The translations under genes and the position numbers were made by a program. From Platynereis dumerilii (taxonomy: Eukaryota; Annelida; Polychaeta; Phyllodocida; Nereididae), in the NCBI GenBank assembly GCA_026936325.1, contig JAPTHN010000038.1:3838452-3902451 (forward strand): a stretch of 64,000 nucleotides of DNA, in the 5' to 3' direction. Positions 24,926-38,202 of this stretch are shown one piece after another. The notes under the pieces are model-generated. The model did no database searches. It was not told the DNA's origin and worked only from the letters and a program-made list of their open reading frames with translations. Within the stretch, counting starts at the first letter, position 1. Every line of letters starts with the position of its first letter.

Positions 24926-27210
24926 TGTCGTCTTCACAATATTTTATGCTTTTTGCTCTTGTTCATCACAGCAATATAAATGACCCAAGGCTATCAGCAC
25001 AAATCCTCTCAAATGTGATCCACCACCACATTAATAACTTAGTGTAATGGCCCGGGCAGTATATTGCATGCAGTTCCAGTGACAAGTGATCTTGCCAAAG
25101 GCATCATCTTGCAATAAGCAAGCATCAGGTTTTTTAATAACAATAGGTTTGCTGGTATAGTGTAGGTCTGGGTTGGGTTCATCTTAACAAGACCGCAGAG
25201 GTCGGGTGAGGCACTGGTCTCTGCATCTTCTTTCTTCGGGTTCAGCTTAGATCCTTCCTGCTTATAATAATACCACCATTCTGATATGAGTTACTCATAC
25301 CTGTTGTGACACAAACCACTTGCTTGGACATTACAGACTGATGCCTCTGGCCATATCATTGCTACTGCATTCAATATACTGTCAAGGCCATAACACCAAG
25401 TTGTGATGTAGTGTCGTATTTAGAAGGATTTTTGTTGATTTCCGAGGTAAACTGGTAGGGTTGAACGAGAGAAGGAAGTATTTACATATTAATAACCTAA
25501 TTCAAAATGAACTTTTCGGAAGCATCACTTCAAAGAGCTTATCTCAAATGTTATAAAGGCCAACAGGACTTGCACATTTTACGGCACCTGGTTGTGAGGG
25601 AGGTTAGCAATTAAGTGTTCGGCTATGTCACATATATGACTCAATTTATACAATAACAACTCTGTCGGATCAATAAAAACCACATCTTTTCTTACGTTTA
25701 AGGAATTGCATAAGTCTGCTGTATGTTCCTTGTCCCTAAGTCCAACTTTTTCTGTGAGATAGATTACAGGCCAAAGCAGGAAGCGTCTCGGCCAAATGTC
25801 GTGTTGACTCCAAGTAATTAAGAGGAGATTACAAAGCACTTCCGCTGACCTGCAATAGTAGAGGCCAAGCTATGTTGAATGGAGGACCAGTCTTGGCTTT
25901 TACCAATACCCACTTTACCATTAAATTTCGCCAATCACATGCAAAATTCAACTTATACTCCTGAAGAATGCAATGTTTGTAAATGACACATGTATGAATT
26001 TTTGATTGCATTAAAATGTATTTAGTTTATATATCTGTTTAATTATTCAATATGAAAAAAGAGATATGACTGTAATTAATCGACACTCTTTTAAATCTGA
26101 GAGCAATATAAGTTAAGGAAATTAACAGCGTGATTTTGTTTTCCTTTTCTTAAGGGTGTTGAAGATCTTTATCAGCTTTATAACTTTGTGTCAAGGGGCA
26201 AATAGGCAGTTCAACATAAAAATTCTGCAGTATTTGTGTGCTGGGAAATTTCCTTGGTTTATCTGGGATGTCTTTCAGGGATTCATGGTGGTTTTAAATC
26301 AGCCTGACAGGTACAAATGGCACCACTTGTGTGTGCTCTAACCTGGAGTGGCAGGTTGTGAATGGGCATTCACAAGTGGCAGCATATGGTGATTAGCTAA
26401 AGTGATTTATATGCCTCTACTCCCATTGAATCAAGGCACCTTTAGAGTGTTTAAATGCACAGCAAATTTACATTATTTTTTCACCTTAAAGTTTTCAATT
26501 CTTAAAACAATTCACAAAATATTTCCAAATTTAGATACAGTAAGTTAGCTCAGCATAATGGAGCATTTTGTCAAATGCAGTCTCCCCATTATGACGACAG
26601 TTGATGAGGCAAGCAACTTCATTCATTTTCCAATAGTTAGTGAGAAAACAAGAAACATTAGAAACACGTGCTCACATTCGCAGTCACGTTCCCATTGCCT
26701 CATTGCGGGCGAAATTATGTTTGTTTTCCTCACACCCTTTTTGTGCCATACAATCAGCACCAGGCGTCAGTAGTCTTAGCATTTATGTTGTTATACAGAT
26801 CTCTTTTTTTAATATATATAATTATGTCAATGGGAACACAAACCGACTGCTAGTGAAAAGTGCGACTGGACATTGCAAATCTGCGGGAATGCTTCATAAA
26901 TAAGCTAAAGATTTGATATGTTACTTGTCTGTTTACCTTTGAATTATTATTTCTCTTTTCATCAGAATAAGAAAAAAAGAAGTTGTTAAAAAGCCCCAAA
27001 AAAAACACTGAATACAGGAAAATATTCATCTCCTATAAGAAATAGTGTAAGTCTGTTCTTTGTGGCGAAGTCCAACCTTTGCTGTGATAGATTACAGGGA
27101 GAGCAGGAAGTAGTTCGGTCAAATGTCGTGTTGACTCCAAGTAATTAAGGGAAGATTACAAAGCACTTCCGCTGATCTGCAATAAGCCAAGCAAACCCAA
27201 GCTGTATTCG
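24926..27210 (+). repeat. Family P, copy C (internally deleted) and extra module
   Basis: About 24926-25475 equals 2130-2620 and 19060-19640. It then jumps straight to 25480-26640, which equals 23720-24925, so the middle of the repeat is missing. From 26690 it matches the piece near 13030. About 26915-27210 carries another inverted 130-base module (27065-27190) and matches 48350-48660 in reverse complement. Confidence 0.75.
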
Positions 27211-27929
27211 ATGGAACTAGGACCTTACTTGTACCAACACTACCTTTACTAATAAGCAGCGTATGAAACAATTTAATCCTTAGAAATTATTTCATTGATA
27301 TATGACATACGGCTTGCTTGCATGGAACTTATCCACAGTTTTTTTCTAGTAATTAAAAAAAGAAAAGGATGTACGGTTAAAACGCATTATGCTCTACTAA
27401 AGTCAGTTTCAGAGTTCATGCAGTGCTCAGTGATAAATAAAATTGGGAGCTAAAATTTACAGCAGGTATTTTCATTTAACACATTCACTGTCTTAAAGCC
27501 TACATTGAGTTAGGCAAATGAGGTTTATTTTCTTTACAGCTATAATTATTTTCATTTCCAAAGAAATTGCATGACTCATTTGAATGAGACTAAACCATGA
27601 CTGCAATTATACTCAGACCCGACTATTGCCAGGGGAGTCAAGGAAAACATCAAGGCATACACAACTGCTTTTGATAAACGCTGCACATGCCCACAAAGCT
27701 GGAGATTACTGACTGTTTTTTCAAATAAAGGCTTTGAAATGAACTCTTGGGAGGTTCTATTGGGATTTGTCCCTCAAAGTACTTTACTTGCTCAGTCTGG
27801 CAAAGTGAAACAATCAATTATGTACCACAAGACAACTATGAACCAAGTTGAAATTGTTTAGCAAACCATGGATTATCAATGCATTAAAATATCAACAATT
27901 ATCTCAAATACAAAGTGTATAAAACTTAC

Positions 27930-28013
27930 GTTTATTTCAGCTTGAAGTCCTGTGTTATTATCGTTTTCATAGATATGTGTTTTTCCACTTACTTGATCAA
28001 ATCGAAATAGACC
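27930..28013 (-). other. Candidate 84-nt host exon
   Basis: On the minus strand a pyrimidine-rich stretch ends in TTTATTAG, followed by 84 bases and then the strong donor GTAAGT (plus-strand ACTTAC at 27924-27929). Only one frame is open: GLFRFDQVSGKTHIYENDNN followed by TGLQAEIN. It is 28 codons and phase-neutral. A second GTAAGT lies inside at codons 8-9, which would make a 21-base exon. The peptide looks protein-like but I cannot name a family. Splice-signal matches of this strength occur by chance in AT-rich DNA. Confidence 0.25.
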
Positions 28014-28898
28014 CTAATAAATTTAAAGTAGATTATTAAAGGTAAATTTGTGAAAATAGCATTAAATTTCAAAGGTTGCTCTCAAAAATGGGGATGTGTC
28101 AAAGTGAGTAAGCATTGGCAATTGCCATTTCATTGATTTGCCTGGCCACTTGTTTTGGTTAATTAGTATTTTGAAAGCAATAAAGGAAAATGAATGCCAT
28201 TCATGTACACTGTGGAAACTACTCATACAATCCCTCTTCAAATTCTGAGATAATTTTATGATCAGATAAGAATCCATGCATCCACAGGCAAATTTCTGTA
28301 ACACTGATCCGAATTCTGTTTCCAAACTTTTGGCCTGCAGTGTACAATGAATTACAACAAATGTCACACAGTGATTTGAAATTGTGAAGATGAGTGTCTA
28401 ATAATAAACAATAAAACAGGCTTTGTTTGGGAAACATTGAAACAGAGACTCTTCTGGCAAGGTGTAACAAACGGCTAAGACAGAAGTTGTTTGTTGTGGT
28501 TGTATACAAAACATAACATTGTTTGTCAGTTTTAATTTCCTTTGTCATAAACCGTGATGTCAAACTCTGAACTGATATGTCACAGATTGAAGATTAGACC
28601 AATCACATGCGCAGATACCCTAATGATGTCACGGTTTAACTGCAAAACAAAGTTTTCAAAAAACACGTAGCTATGAAAGCGATAATAAGCTGTTGAAGTG
28701 TTATTTTACTCAATATTAGGATACACAAGCAACTAAGGGGATCAATGAGTAGAATAGATAGCACACCTGGTAATCAGTTGCAACCCATGATGCATTGCTG
28801 TACCTCATTGCTCATAAATGTTTGCTGACATTATTTCCACAGGAAGTGATGCCTTTTCTTCATCACCACCAAGAATTCAACATGACTGATTTAGTGAA

Positions 28899-29000
28899 CT
28901 AATGGTGAATGTTACTGTGGCATTTGAGGGATTTAAAGCATGTGTGAAACTAATGGTGAATTGTACTATGGCATTTGAGGCATTTAAAGCATGTTTGAAC
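28899..29000 (+). repeat. 51-bp tandem duplication
   Basis: CTAATGGTGAATGTTACTGT and the following bases recur 51 bases later with about six changes. The unit is 17 codons long and both copies stay open in one frame (MVNVTVAFEGFKACVKL, then MVNCTMAFEAFKACLNP), which may be chance. Confidence 0.7.
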
Positions 29001-29218
29001 CCTATGGAAATAAAACACTCGGGAGCAAACCAAGTGTTGGAACGGTCAGTTGCAGTGAACAAGAAGCTTAATAAAATTACTACTGCCTTAACAATGACAT
29101 TTTGATATTTAAACTATCCCAGATGAGTCAAGCAAGTCTAATACTATTTATTTGTTGAGCAAGAAGTGGATGAAACTTTGTCAAAATGTTTAACCCTCCC
29201 ACACATTTTGCAAGTACA

Positions 29219-29372
29219 GCGATGCCACCTTTGCTCCCTGCGACTGCAGTAAGTGTACTTCTAGGGATGCTGCTACTTATTGCTGCATCTTGTCAGGCTA
29301 CATTCCTTAAGAAAAAGGAGAAATACAAGAGGAAAGAAAGCCTTGTCTCACTGAAGAGATCACAGAACACAG
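29219..29372 (+). other. Candidate exon with a transmembrane-like segment
   Basis: After CAAGTACAG the frame reads PPLLPATAVSVLLGMLLLIA, then a short linker and a lysine/arginine-rich stretch (KKKEKYKRK), and reaches ACAG|GTCGCT. A hydrophobic helix followed by basic residues is how a type I membrane protein would leave the bilayer. The acceptor tract and donor are weak and there is no matching neighbour exon, so chance is quite possible. It is on the opposite strand from the 27930 candidate. Confidence 0.18.
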
Positions 29373-30164
29373 GTCGCTATATATAGGAATATATTCTACC
29401 TTTATATAATTTACCATTGTGTTAGAAGGTGTCTGTGATCCCTATTTCTAGGTGCAGCCTTTGCCTCTATAGATTACAAATAACTTGAAATAAGTATAAT
29501 TGATGTAATTAATTATTTTATTTGCTGTTCACATTATGAGAGAATTATTTTCCAGGTCAATGGGCTGATCAGACAGGTTGAGTGACGGATCATATTGTAT
29601 GGCAACAGATCTTGAGATTTTCAGATTGCTGGATAAGCACGAGCAGAAGTACCAGTCATTGTCGAGTGATGTTAGTTCTATCGGTTGCAGATTCTTATAT
29701 ATTTTTATCTCATGGCTAACACATAGTAACAAACAATGTAAAAAAGTTTGTGATCACTGCTATATGGTTGTATTCTAATTGGACTTTGGGATAGGCTCCC
29801 ATTAGTTTTGTATTATTTCTTCAAAATATGCATATACTATAAAGGAAAAAATACTTTGCATGCCAGAACATTGTCAAAATAAGTGAGATGTACAAGGTCA
29901 ACTATTTCATTTGCACCATATCTGTGCGTTATTTGCAAAATAGCTCTGCTCCTACAATCTCCAAATTCGAATCTCATACACTTGTATTGTCTATAGGGTA
30001 TTATTGGTATTCATGCGCATGGGGATAAGCCTTTAAATCAGTAAATGAGGAATTGGTGCTTCGATCTCAATTTGTTGTTGTGGGCAGGGTAGAGGCTGTA
30101 ATTCATTGAATATTTAAAAGGGTGATTGTGTTGACTTCAGGACCATTACCACTTACTCGGTATG

Positions 30165-30400
30165 ACTATGAACAATACCATTCATTAAGGTATCAAGTAC
30201 GGCCTTGGGATAATGACTGATCAGACTCATTAGCTTAGTAAGATTATCTGTTAATTTGACCAGCCTGAAGCAGCAGCTCTGCTTCAATGCTTGTACAGGT
30301 TTACTGATGGATGCAGGTCTATACATGCAACACAAGTTGATGACCCTCAGGGTTTTTATTAATATCTCATATTTCCGGGACAAATGGAAAATACTTTTAT
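30165..30400 (+). repeat. R2 module, copy 1
   Basis: A stretch of about 230 bases shared with 41640-41885 and 49215-49350 (same strand) and 47765-47960 (inverted). Landmarks are the GCCT(G/A)A(A/G)G(C/T)AGCAG string and GTTTACTGATGGATG, then a diverged CTCAGGGTTT-type tail. Identity is moderate. Unknown family. Confidence 0.65.
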
Positions 30401-31061
30401 GAAATACAAAGGAGAAGAGGAGAGTATATTCACTGTGCAAATGTTCTGATCTTATTCATGAGCTTCAATAAACAGAGTATTTCAATTAATTTGCTTATTA
30501 AAGTTTTTTAAGAAAGTTCAAGAAAATAACAATCTTTTAACTATTATAGTCGATGTCATTTCACAAAGTAAAGCATTGTCACACAACCCTTCGAAAGAGA
30601 ATCGATTCCTAATCATTATTTAAATAGGTGTCAAGTTTAGAATCTATTGACCTGAGGCTCAAGACAGGGGGTTATAGCCAGCAATCGGTGTAAAACAACA
30701 CAACAAGATCAAAATCCAGTCTCCTCTTTCTTGAGAGAGCCTCATAAACACTGTCCAAGCAGATGATATAAGAGCAGAGACATGGACTATTTGCCAAAGA
30801 TGTCATAAATGGGACATTTTAACATCTATTTATTGACATGAGACTATCTATTCACTAAACCTTCATTGCAAGGGATAATCCTGGCGAGGGAAAACTTTTT
30901 GCAAACTCACCTGGCAAATTTGGGGCCATTTAATTCTATATCAAAGAAGTCTGGAGACGTAATTTTGCATAGATATAGCTAACAATGACTACATAGACAG
31001 TTCAGTATGGTGTTATGTTGCTGATATATGATAATTTGGCTTCTTTTGATACATGTGCTTT

Positions 31062-31762
31062 TGTTGGAAACACTGGTGAAGAAAAAACTGTTAAACACTG
31101 ATAATCACAACAAACATTGTGAACTAGATTCAGTGAGGTGTCAAACAGCTGATTTCCTTGCTATTCTGCTCATTACCTGTTAAGACACCAAACTGGACAC
31201 ACACACTTTATTCTGGCAATTTCAATTCTACCTGGAACTTTCCTGAACTTTACCAACTTTCCTGAACTTTACCAACTTTACCTGAAAACTTCAACATGTC
31301 ATTTTGTCTGGCAAAGGCCATCAAGTCAGTGTTTGTATGTAAATTTCAAACTTATTTTACTTAAATTAATATGATAAATTTAATACAACTTTGATTATAA
31401 ATCTTTCATTCATATTCATAGATTAATTAAATAGAATTTTCATGACTTTATTTAAACTTTAAACTTTATGCTTTTACTTTAATGAACTTTAATTATGTAA
31501 TAACTCAGAAGTTTATAGATCATCTTAGAAGTTCATAAATTAACTTAAACATTTTTCTTAATTTTATATATTTATTTTAAATGGTATATGGTTCAATGAT
31601 TACTGCTTATTTTCCTGTGTTTTATGATTTATTATTTATGTTTACTGTTTACTTAATTTTGTGTTTCCTATTTTTTAGGGAACCTATCTATCGTATCCTA
31701 TCGTTGAAATAAAGGATTGATCGAGTTTCCAAAATAGATGTTCATCGTCTTTGTCCGACACA
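31062..31762 (+). repeat. 5' LTR of the BEL/Pao element
   Basis: 701 bp, TG...CA. An AATAAA poly-A signal lies at about 31709. The primer-binding site should start just after 31762, but I cannot match it to a particular tRNA. Confidence 0.93.
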
Positions 31763-31906
31763 GTTCCAAACATCTGAGGGAGGATTCTTCGGTCTACTTG
31801 TCCACTGAAACTGCATCGACTCGTCCACTGAAACAGCTGATGTCGTACTGAAGGACAACCGACTTCTGATCCCTATGGTGAAGTAACTCATTCGAACTGA
31901 GGTAAC

Positions 31907-34027
31907 ATGGAGCTTGATAAGTTACTCGAATTAAAAGCTGAACGTACAAAGCTGAAAAGCAAAGTAACTACTTCAGCAAAACGTCTGAAATCTGCTATTT
32001 CGAGGCATTCTGATAGACACTGCATAAATCAATTTGTGATTGATCTCGAAAAAAGCCTCACTGACTTCGATATTTGCCATGAAGAATATTGTAATGCCAT
32101 CAATGAAAATGACACTTTTGCTGAACATGCTGTTGTTAATGGTATGAATCTTGAGCAGTATGCAGAGCAGATTGAGGGAGTCTACAAGGATGCTAAAGAC
32201 CAATACGCTACTTTGGTGGAAAAAGAGACTTTAAGCACCCAGAGTAAAGCTATGAAAGGTGTTTTCAAATTACTCCAGTTTCAAGGAGACAGGTTGAACT
32301 TTGCATGTAAATCTCTTGAAACATTGTTAAACTCTGGTGCTACTGATGTTGAAATTTCTTGTGGGAAAGATGAAGTTACTTCATTTATTGACTTATTGTT
32401 AAAAGAAGTAGGCAGTTTGAGTGAATTTGAAAAAACAAAAGATGTTTCTGATGTTGAGTCTCATGTAGATCAAATTATCACAAATGCAGATGAGTTGAAA
32501 CGTCGTGCTACTGTACATTTAATAGGTTCAAGTAAGGGTATTGTTCAACAACCTCCTCACAGTGTAGCCTCTAGTGAACTTAGCACTTCTAGTACAACAA
32601 ATGTCACTGCTGGTACAACAACTTTCACCTCTGGTACATCTGGTACAGTTACTGTACCTTCAAATTCCATTCTCAATTCTCAACCCATGAGTTCCGAGTT
32701 AGCCAATACTTCTGGTTCAACTGTCAACACTTTTCCTATAAACACTTCCTATGTTGGCAGTTCATCCATGCCCTCTAGTTTTGCAAATTTATCCATTTCA
32801 GGGGGTACTACTCCTTATGTTTCAACTATTTATGGAGCTCCATCATCCATGGGGCCCAGTACCTCCTATGCACCTGGTATTCCTGGCTTGACTTCCCAGT
32901 CATCCTATTATGCATCATACCCTGCGGGTGTGAATGCATCTTATATCAATCCGTCTTATAACAGTCAGGGAAACTTGGCAACAACTGATGGTCTACGCAA
33001 AGAGTTGCATCTCAAAAAAGCTTCACTTCCAGAGTTCTCCGGTCTTCGTAAGGATTGGCCAGAGTTCAAGGCAATGTGGAAAGTTATGGCTGAAGGCACT
33101 TACAGTAATCCCACTACCCTTGCCTATGAACTGAAGCGGAGCATCAAGGGAAAAGCAGCAGAGATTGTCAAAAATGTTTATGTGACCAAGCCTGAATCCT
33201 ATGCAATTATGTGGTCTAGGTTGTCACAATTTTATGATGACCCGAGTGCTTGTGTACAGTCGGCCCTTGATGAACTACATAAGCTGAAGCATGTGCAGGA
33301 AGGAGACTACAAGGCATTGGTTCGTTTTGTTGACACTGTGGAAGCAACTTATGTTCAACTAGAGCAGCTACAGCAACTGGATGCTTTGTCAATGAGAGAT
33401 GTTGATAGACTCAGTCCTTTGCTTCCCAACAGTGTCAGAGCAGTATGGAATCGTAAATATCATGAATTTGGGGTTGAAGACAAGTTGAAACCTATGTCAC
33501 AATTCATGAATTTCTTAATTGTAGAAAAAGCTGCTGTCTTGCGTCTGACTGAGTCTCAAAGGACTGATGTGAGAGGATCAACACACTCGAGTGATGGTGG
33601 CGCGAGATGGAGTAATCACAGTGAGACGGCCCCTGCTAGCAAAAGAGGACAGTCTTCATGGAGATGTGCTTTTCCGTCACACAGAAATGAGCGCTTCAAA
33701 CACTCCACAGAAGTGTGCAGGGATTTTCTCAAACTTTCTCTTGACAAGAGGTATGAGACACTTAAGGAAGTTAGAGCTTGTTTCAATTGCTTCGGTCAGC
33801 ACAGACATGATAGATGTCCTTCCAAGAATAAGTGTCAACACTGTGGAAGGTTAGGACACCACAGTTTACTTGTAGGAAGGGACACAGTGCAGACTCTGCA
33901 CCGTCTAATGCTGTTGAGGGCAAGCAAAGCAACTCCAAGGCTTGTTCTAACGAGGGCACTGCTGCAAGTTACATATCTAGCAAACAAACTGGTCTTGGTC
34001 TATATGCCATACAGCAAGCATATGTAA
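31907..34027 (+). pseudogene. gag region of the BEL/Pao element
   Basis: Encodes a Gag-type protein of roughly 700 residues: a charged, helical N-terminal third, a Ser/Thr/Gly-rich linker (about residues 215-360), then the capsid-like domain typical of Pao elements (starting near LKKASLPEFSGLRKDWPEFK) and a Cys/His zinc-knuckle region near the end (CFNCFGQHRHDRC, CQHCG). In the family Gag packages the RNA. It runs into the pol region without a gap, as BEL/Pao elements make one long polyprotein. Treated as a fossil. Confidence 0.88.
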
Positions 34028-37000
34028 CTGACAGTGGAAAGTACGCCAACATATTTTGTGATAGTGGTTCGAATGTATCCTATATCACGCACAGTGCGGC
34101 CAACAGACTTAAAGCAACACCTCTTGAGAACTGCACTCTTGATATGACTACTATGGGAAATGTGCAGGCAACTTACAACACTAGGCAGTATGAAGTTTCA
34201 TTGCGCACCAGATCTGGAAGGATTGTTTCAGTTACAGCATTTGGCATGAAGCAGATAACTGGTCCAGTCTCAAAATTGAATGTTGATGTCATCAGCAAAT
34301 TGTTTCCTCGTTATGACTCAAGTTTGTTGCAGCGGAAATCCATCCATGTGGACATGCTCCTGGGAATGGACTACTTTGGATTATTTCCTAAAATTGAAGT
34401 GGACAAATCTGGAGAGAACTTGAGTATCATGGAAGGAGAGCTGGGCATCTGCCTTCAAGGATCCCATCCACAGTTAGAAGAATGCACACAGTTGGATGTC
34501 AACTTCGTCAAAACTCTGCATGAGATGAACTTCAAGAGTGCTACTCACCATTCCATTTCCTGTGATTCTCATACTGAGTTTGTTCGTCCTTCTCTCCGTG
34601 GGCACAAGTCTTCTGATGTTGGTGTGACTATGTTGTCTAAAGTGGATGATTCCAGCATTTCCAGATTCATCGAGGGTGAGGAGCTGGCAACGGAAACTAA
34701 CCCGCGGTGTGGTGGCTGCAAATGCTCAAAATGTCCTTCAGTTGGTCACACATACTCCTTCCGAGAGGAGCAAGAGCTCAACATGATTAGAGATGGACTC
34801 AGCTATGATGCAGAAAAGAAATGTTGGATTTCAAGCTATCCATGGTTGTGCGACCCAGCTGAACTTCAGGATAATTATGGATCAGCTCTGGCCACACTGA
34901 GAAGTACGGAAAGGACTCTTGTAAAGGACTCAGAATGGGCTGGCAAGTATAAGCAGCAAATTGAGGACATGGTGAGTCGAGGTGTGGCAAGAAAGTTGAC
35001 ACAAGAAGAAATCCAATCATGGAGTGGTCCGGTTTACTACATTAGTCACTTAGCGGTTTTAAATCCTAAGTCTAACTCCACCCCTGTCAGGATTGTGTTC
35101 AATTCTAGCCAGTTGTGCAATGGCAAATCTCTCAATTCTGTACTAGCTAAAGGACCTGATTGCTATTTGAACAACTTACTTGGACTTCTACTGCGCTGGC
35201 GTGAGGAGTCAGTGGCAGTTATTGGCGATATACGCAAGATGTTCAACTCTGTTCATCTTCATCCTGTTGAGCAGCACACTCACAGATTCCTTTGGCGAGA
35301 CTTGAATTCGGACAGGAAGCCTGACGTCTACATCATGGTCAGAGTTAATATGGGTGATCGACCTGCGCCTGCCATCTGCACTGAAGCCATGTATGCTACT
35401 GCTGACCTCTTCAGAGATGACTGCCCAAGAGCTGCTGAGCTAATTAAGAGGTCTAGTTATGTTGATGACCTCGTGGACTCTTTTCCTTCAAATGATTGTG
35501 CTCTTTCTATAACAGGACATGCTGAAGAAATCCTGCAGAAAGGTGGATTCCAGGTGAAATGTTGGCACTTCAGTGGAGAATCTCATCCAAGAATGGGCAC
35601 AGCATTTGGTGGCGTGGATTCAAGACCTGTAGCACTACTCAAAGGCACTGAAGAAGTATCCAATGTTCTTGGAGTTGGATGGAAACCTGCACAGGATGTG
35701 CTGGTGTTTGAGGTCAAGCTTAACTTCTCCAAAAAGAAGAAAGGCGTTCGTTCTGAGCCAAATCTTGCTGCAGTAGACGTCCCACATTGTATTCCTCAAG
35801 TACTGACTCGCAGGATGCTACTGGAACAGGTCATGATGATATTTGACCCCTTAGGACTCTTGTGCCCCTTTACTTTGCTTGCAAAGATTTATTTGAGGGA
35901 AACATGGGCCCTTAAACTTGGATGGGATGATATGGTTCCCAGTCATCTGCGGCATAAATGGTTGTTCTTCTTCAGTACTATGTTTGAATTGGAGAAACTG
36001 CAGTTCGACAGGGCCTTAACTCCTCCGGACACAGTTGGTTCACCCTGGCTGATTATCTTCGGAGATGGAAGTGACAACGCTTATGGATTCGCCGCATATA
36101 TTAGATGGCAGCTAGAGAATGGACAGTTCTGGTGCCGTCTAATAATGGCTAAGTGCAGAATAGCCCCACTCAACAAGATTTCTACACCACAGATGGAACT
36201 TAATGCAGCAGTCTTGTCCAAGCGGGGAAGAAAGGTGATTGAGTCTGAAATGAGATTCAAGTTTGAGAAGATACTGCATGTAGTGGACTCTGAAACAGTC
36301 TTGTGCATGATAAACAAAGTCAGCACCCGATTCAAAGTTTACGAAGGTGTACGTATTGGTGAAATCCAGTCTGCCACCAATGGAGACATGTCTTCTTGGG
36401 TCTGGATGTCCGGAAAATGCAACACAGCTGACTGGTTAACTAGAGGTCGTACTCCGATGGATCTTGGTCCAGATTCAGATTGGTGGAATGGTCCATCTGT
36501 GCTGTACAAGCCCTTCTCTGAGTGGCAATTGAAGTCTGGTCTGTTGCGGTCTGAAGAACTTCCAGGAGAGAAGAAGCTGACTTCAACCCTTGTGGCTGAT
36601 GTGAAAAAGGTTGGATTGTTAGGCATCGTTGATGTTGCGAAATTCAGCTGTGTGAAGAAACTCATCAGAGTTACTGCTCGCATCATAGGCGTCTTCAGGA
36701 TGAAATCCTTCAAAGGAGGTCACAATTTGCATCTTTCGCCAGCATCAATGGAGGATGCTGAGAAACGTCTCATTTTTGAGGTGCAGCAAACTATGGTAGC
36801 GGACTTACAGGATAACAAGTTTCGTAACTTGAGTCCTGCACAGAGGAGCGATGGATTTTGGATTGTGGGTAGCAGACTACAGAGTTTCAACCCAATGACA
36901 CCTGACTCAGAACCTCAGCTTCTGCTTCCTTCACATCATCATGTGACTCATCTCTTCATGAAGAGTGCACACACTTCAGGAGGACACCGTGGCAGAGATG

Positions 37001-38106
37001 GGACTTTGGCGAGATTCAGGCATCGATTCTGGACATCACACGGCAGTAAACTTGCATGGAGGGTGAAAAACGACTGTCAACTTTGCAAGCTGCGATATGT
37101 CTAGCTACTTGATCAGCAAATGGGATTGTTGCCTGAGGCCAGATTGAAGCCTTCTCCTCCTTTCAACTTCACAATGTTGGATTTGTTTGGCCCTTACAAA
37201 CTACGAGGAGAAGTCCAAAGAAGAACTTCTGGAAAGGTCCATGGTGTACTCTTCACTGACATGGTCATGCGAGCCATTCACATTGAAGTTGCTGCAGGAT
37301 ATGACACCAATTCCTTCTTGTTGGCATTTCAGCGATTCACCAGCATTCGTGGGTGGCCCAGAGTTGTCTACAGTGATCCGGGTACTCAATTGATTGGCGC
37401 TGAGAAGGAACTCCGAGAGGTATGGTCTAAAATTGACCGCTCTGTCCTGGTAAAGCAAGGTTCTGACAATGGATTGAAGTGGATATTTGGACCGGCTGAC
37501 AGCCCATGGCATCAGGGAGCTGTTGAATCACTTGTGAAATCGGTGAAGAGATGCATTGATTTTTCCATTCACAATCAAAGGTTATCCTTTTCCGAGTTCC
37601 TGACCTTGTGCTCTAATGTTGCCAATACAATGAATGAGAGGCCAATTGGCACACTTCCAGGGTCTGATTCGCAGATAAGCATGCTTACTCCTAATAGTTT
37701 GTTGCTGGGTAGGTCCTTGGCAGGAAATCCAGGTGGATGGGAGGTACCAAATTCAAATATCCAACACCGATTCAATTTTGTCCAAAATCTATCTCAAATG
37801 TTCTGGAAGCGTTGGGTTGAACTTGGTGCTCCTGGGTTGACCATTCAAAAGAAGTGGCACACTGCCACCAGAAATCTTAAGCCACGTGATGTTGTTGTAG
37901 TTGCAGACAAAAACACCCTTCATGGTGAGTACCGGATTGCTTTGGTCCAGGAGGTCTATCCTGGTGTGGATGGAAAAGTTAGAAAAGTCAAGTTATCGTA
38001 CAAAAACTTCAAGTGTGGTGAACAGGTTCACAAGTACTCAGGTTGTCCAGACACTACGGTACTTAGAAGTGTACAAAGACTGGCTCTACTTGTTCCAGCT
38101 GATTGA
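33832..38106 (+). pseudogene. pol region of the BEL/Pao element
   Basis: Order of parts: an aspartic protease with CDSGSNVSYI near 34060; a Pao-type reverse transcriptase (VRIVFNSSQLCNGKSLNSVL, GDIRKMFNSVHLHP, and the YVDD box near 35460); an RNase H / Pao-specific region (about 35.8-36.6 kb); an H2C2 zinc-binding segment near 37.0 kb; and an integrase core with the D,D-35-E pattern in LDLFGPY, YSDPGTQ and GAVESLVKS (about 37.15-37.55 kb). These enzymes would copy the RNA and insert the cDNA. Most of the region is open. The element as a whole has about two breaks. Confidence 0.9.
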
Positions 38107-38202
38107 AATTTATTTTTGTCTTATTTGAATTTTATCTTTGTCTAGTTGTTTTATCTCATCGCATCATCCAAATTATATCACAGCAACCCCATCCTCCCGG
38201 TG

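Larger units (their letters stand above)
27211..31054. other. Least repetitive stretch; no firm gene
   Basis: Apart from a 51-bp tandem duplication and one R2 module I see no repeat family. Two weak exon candidates are listed. Frames such as 28062-28367 and 28219-28563 on the minus strand have no recognisable domain. If a host gene crosses this window, its exons most likely lie here. Confidence 0.5.

Noticed and set aside
31973-37775. Several antisense frames over the BEL/Pao element
   Set aside because: Shadows of the gag and pol reading on the other strand.
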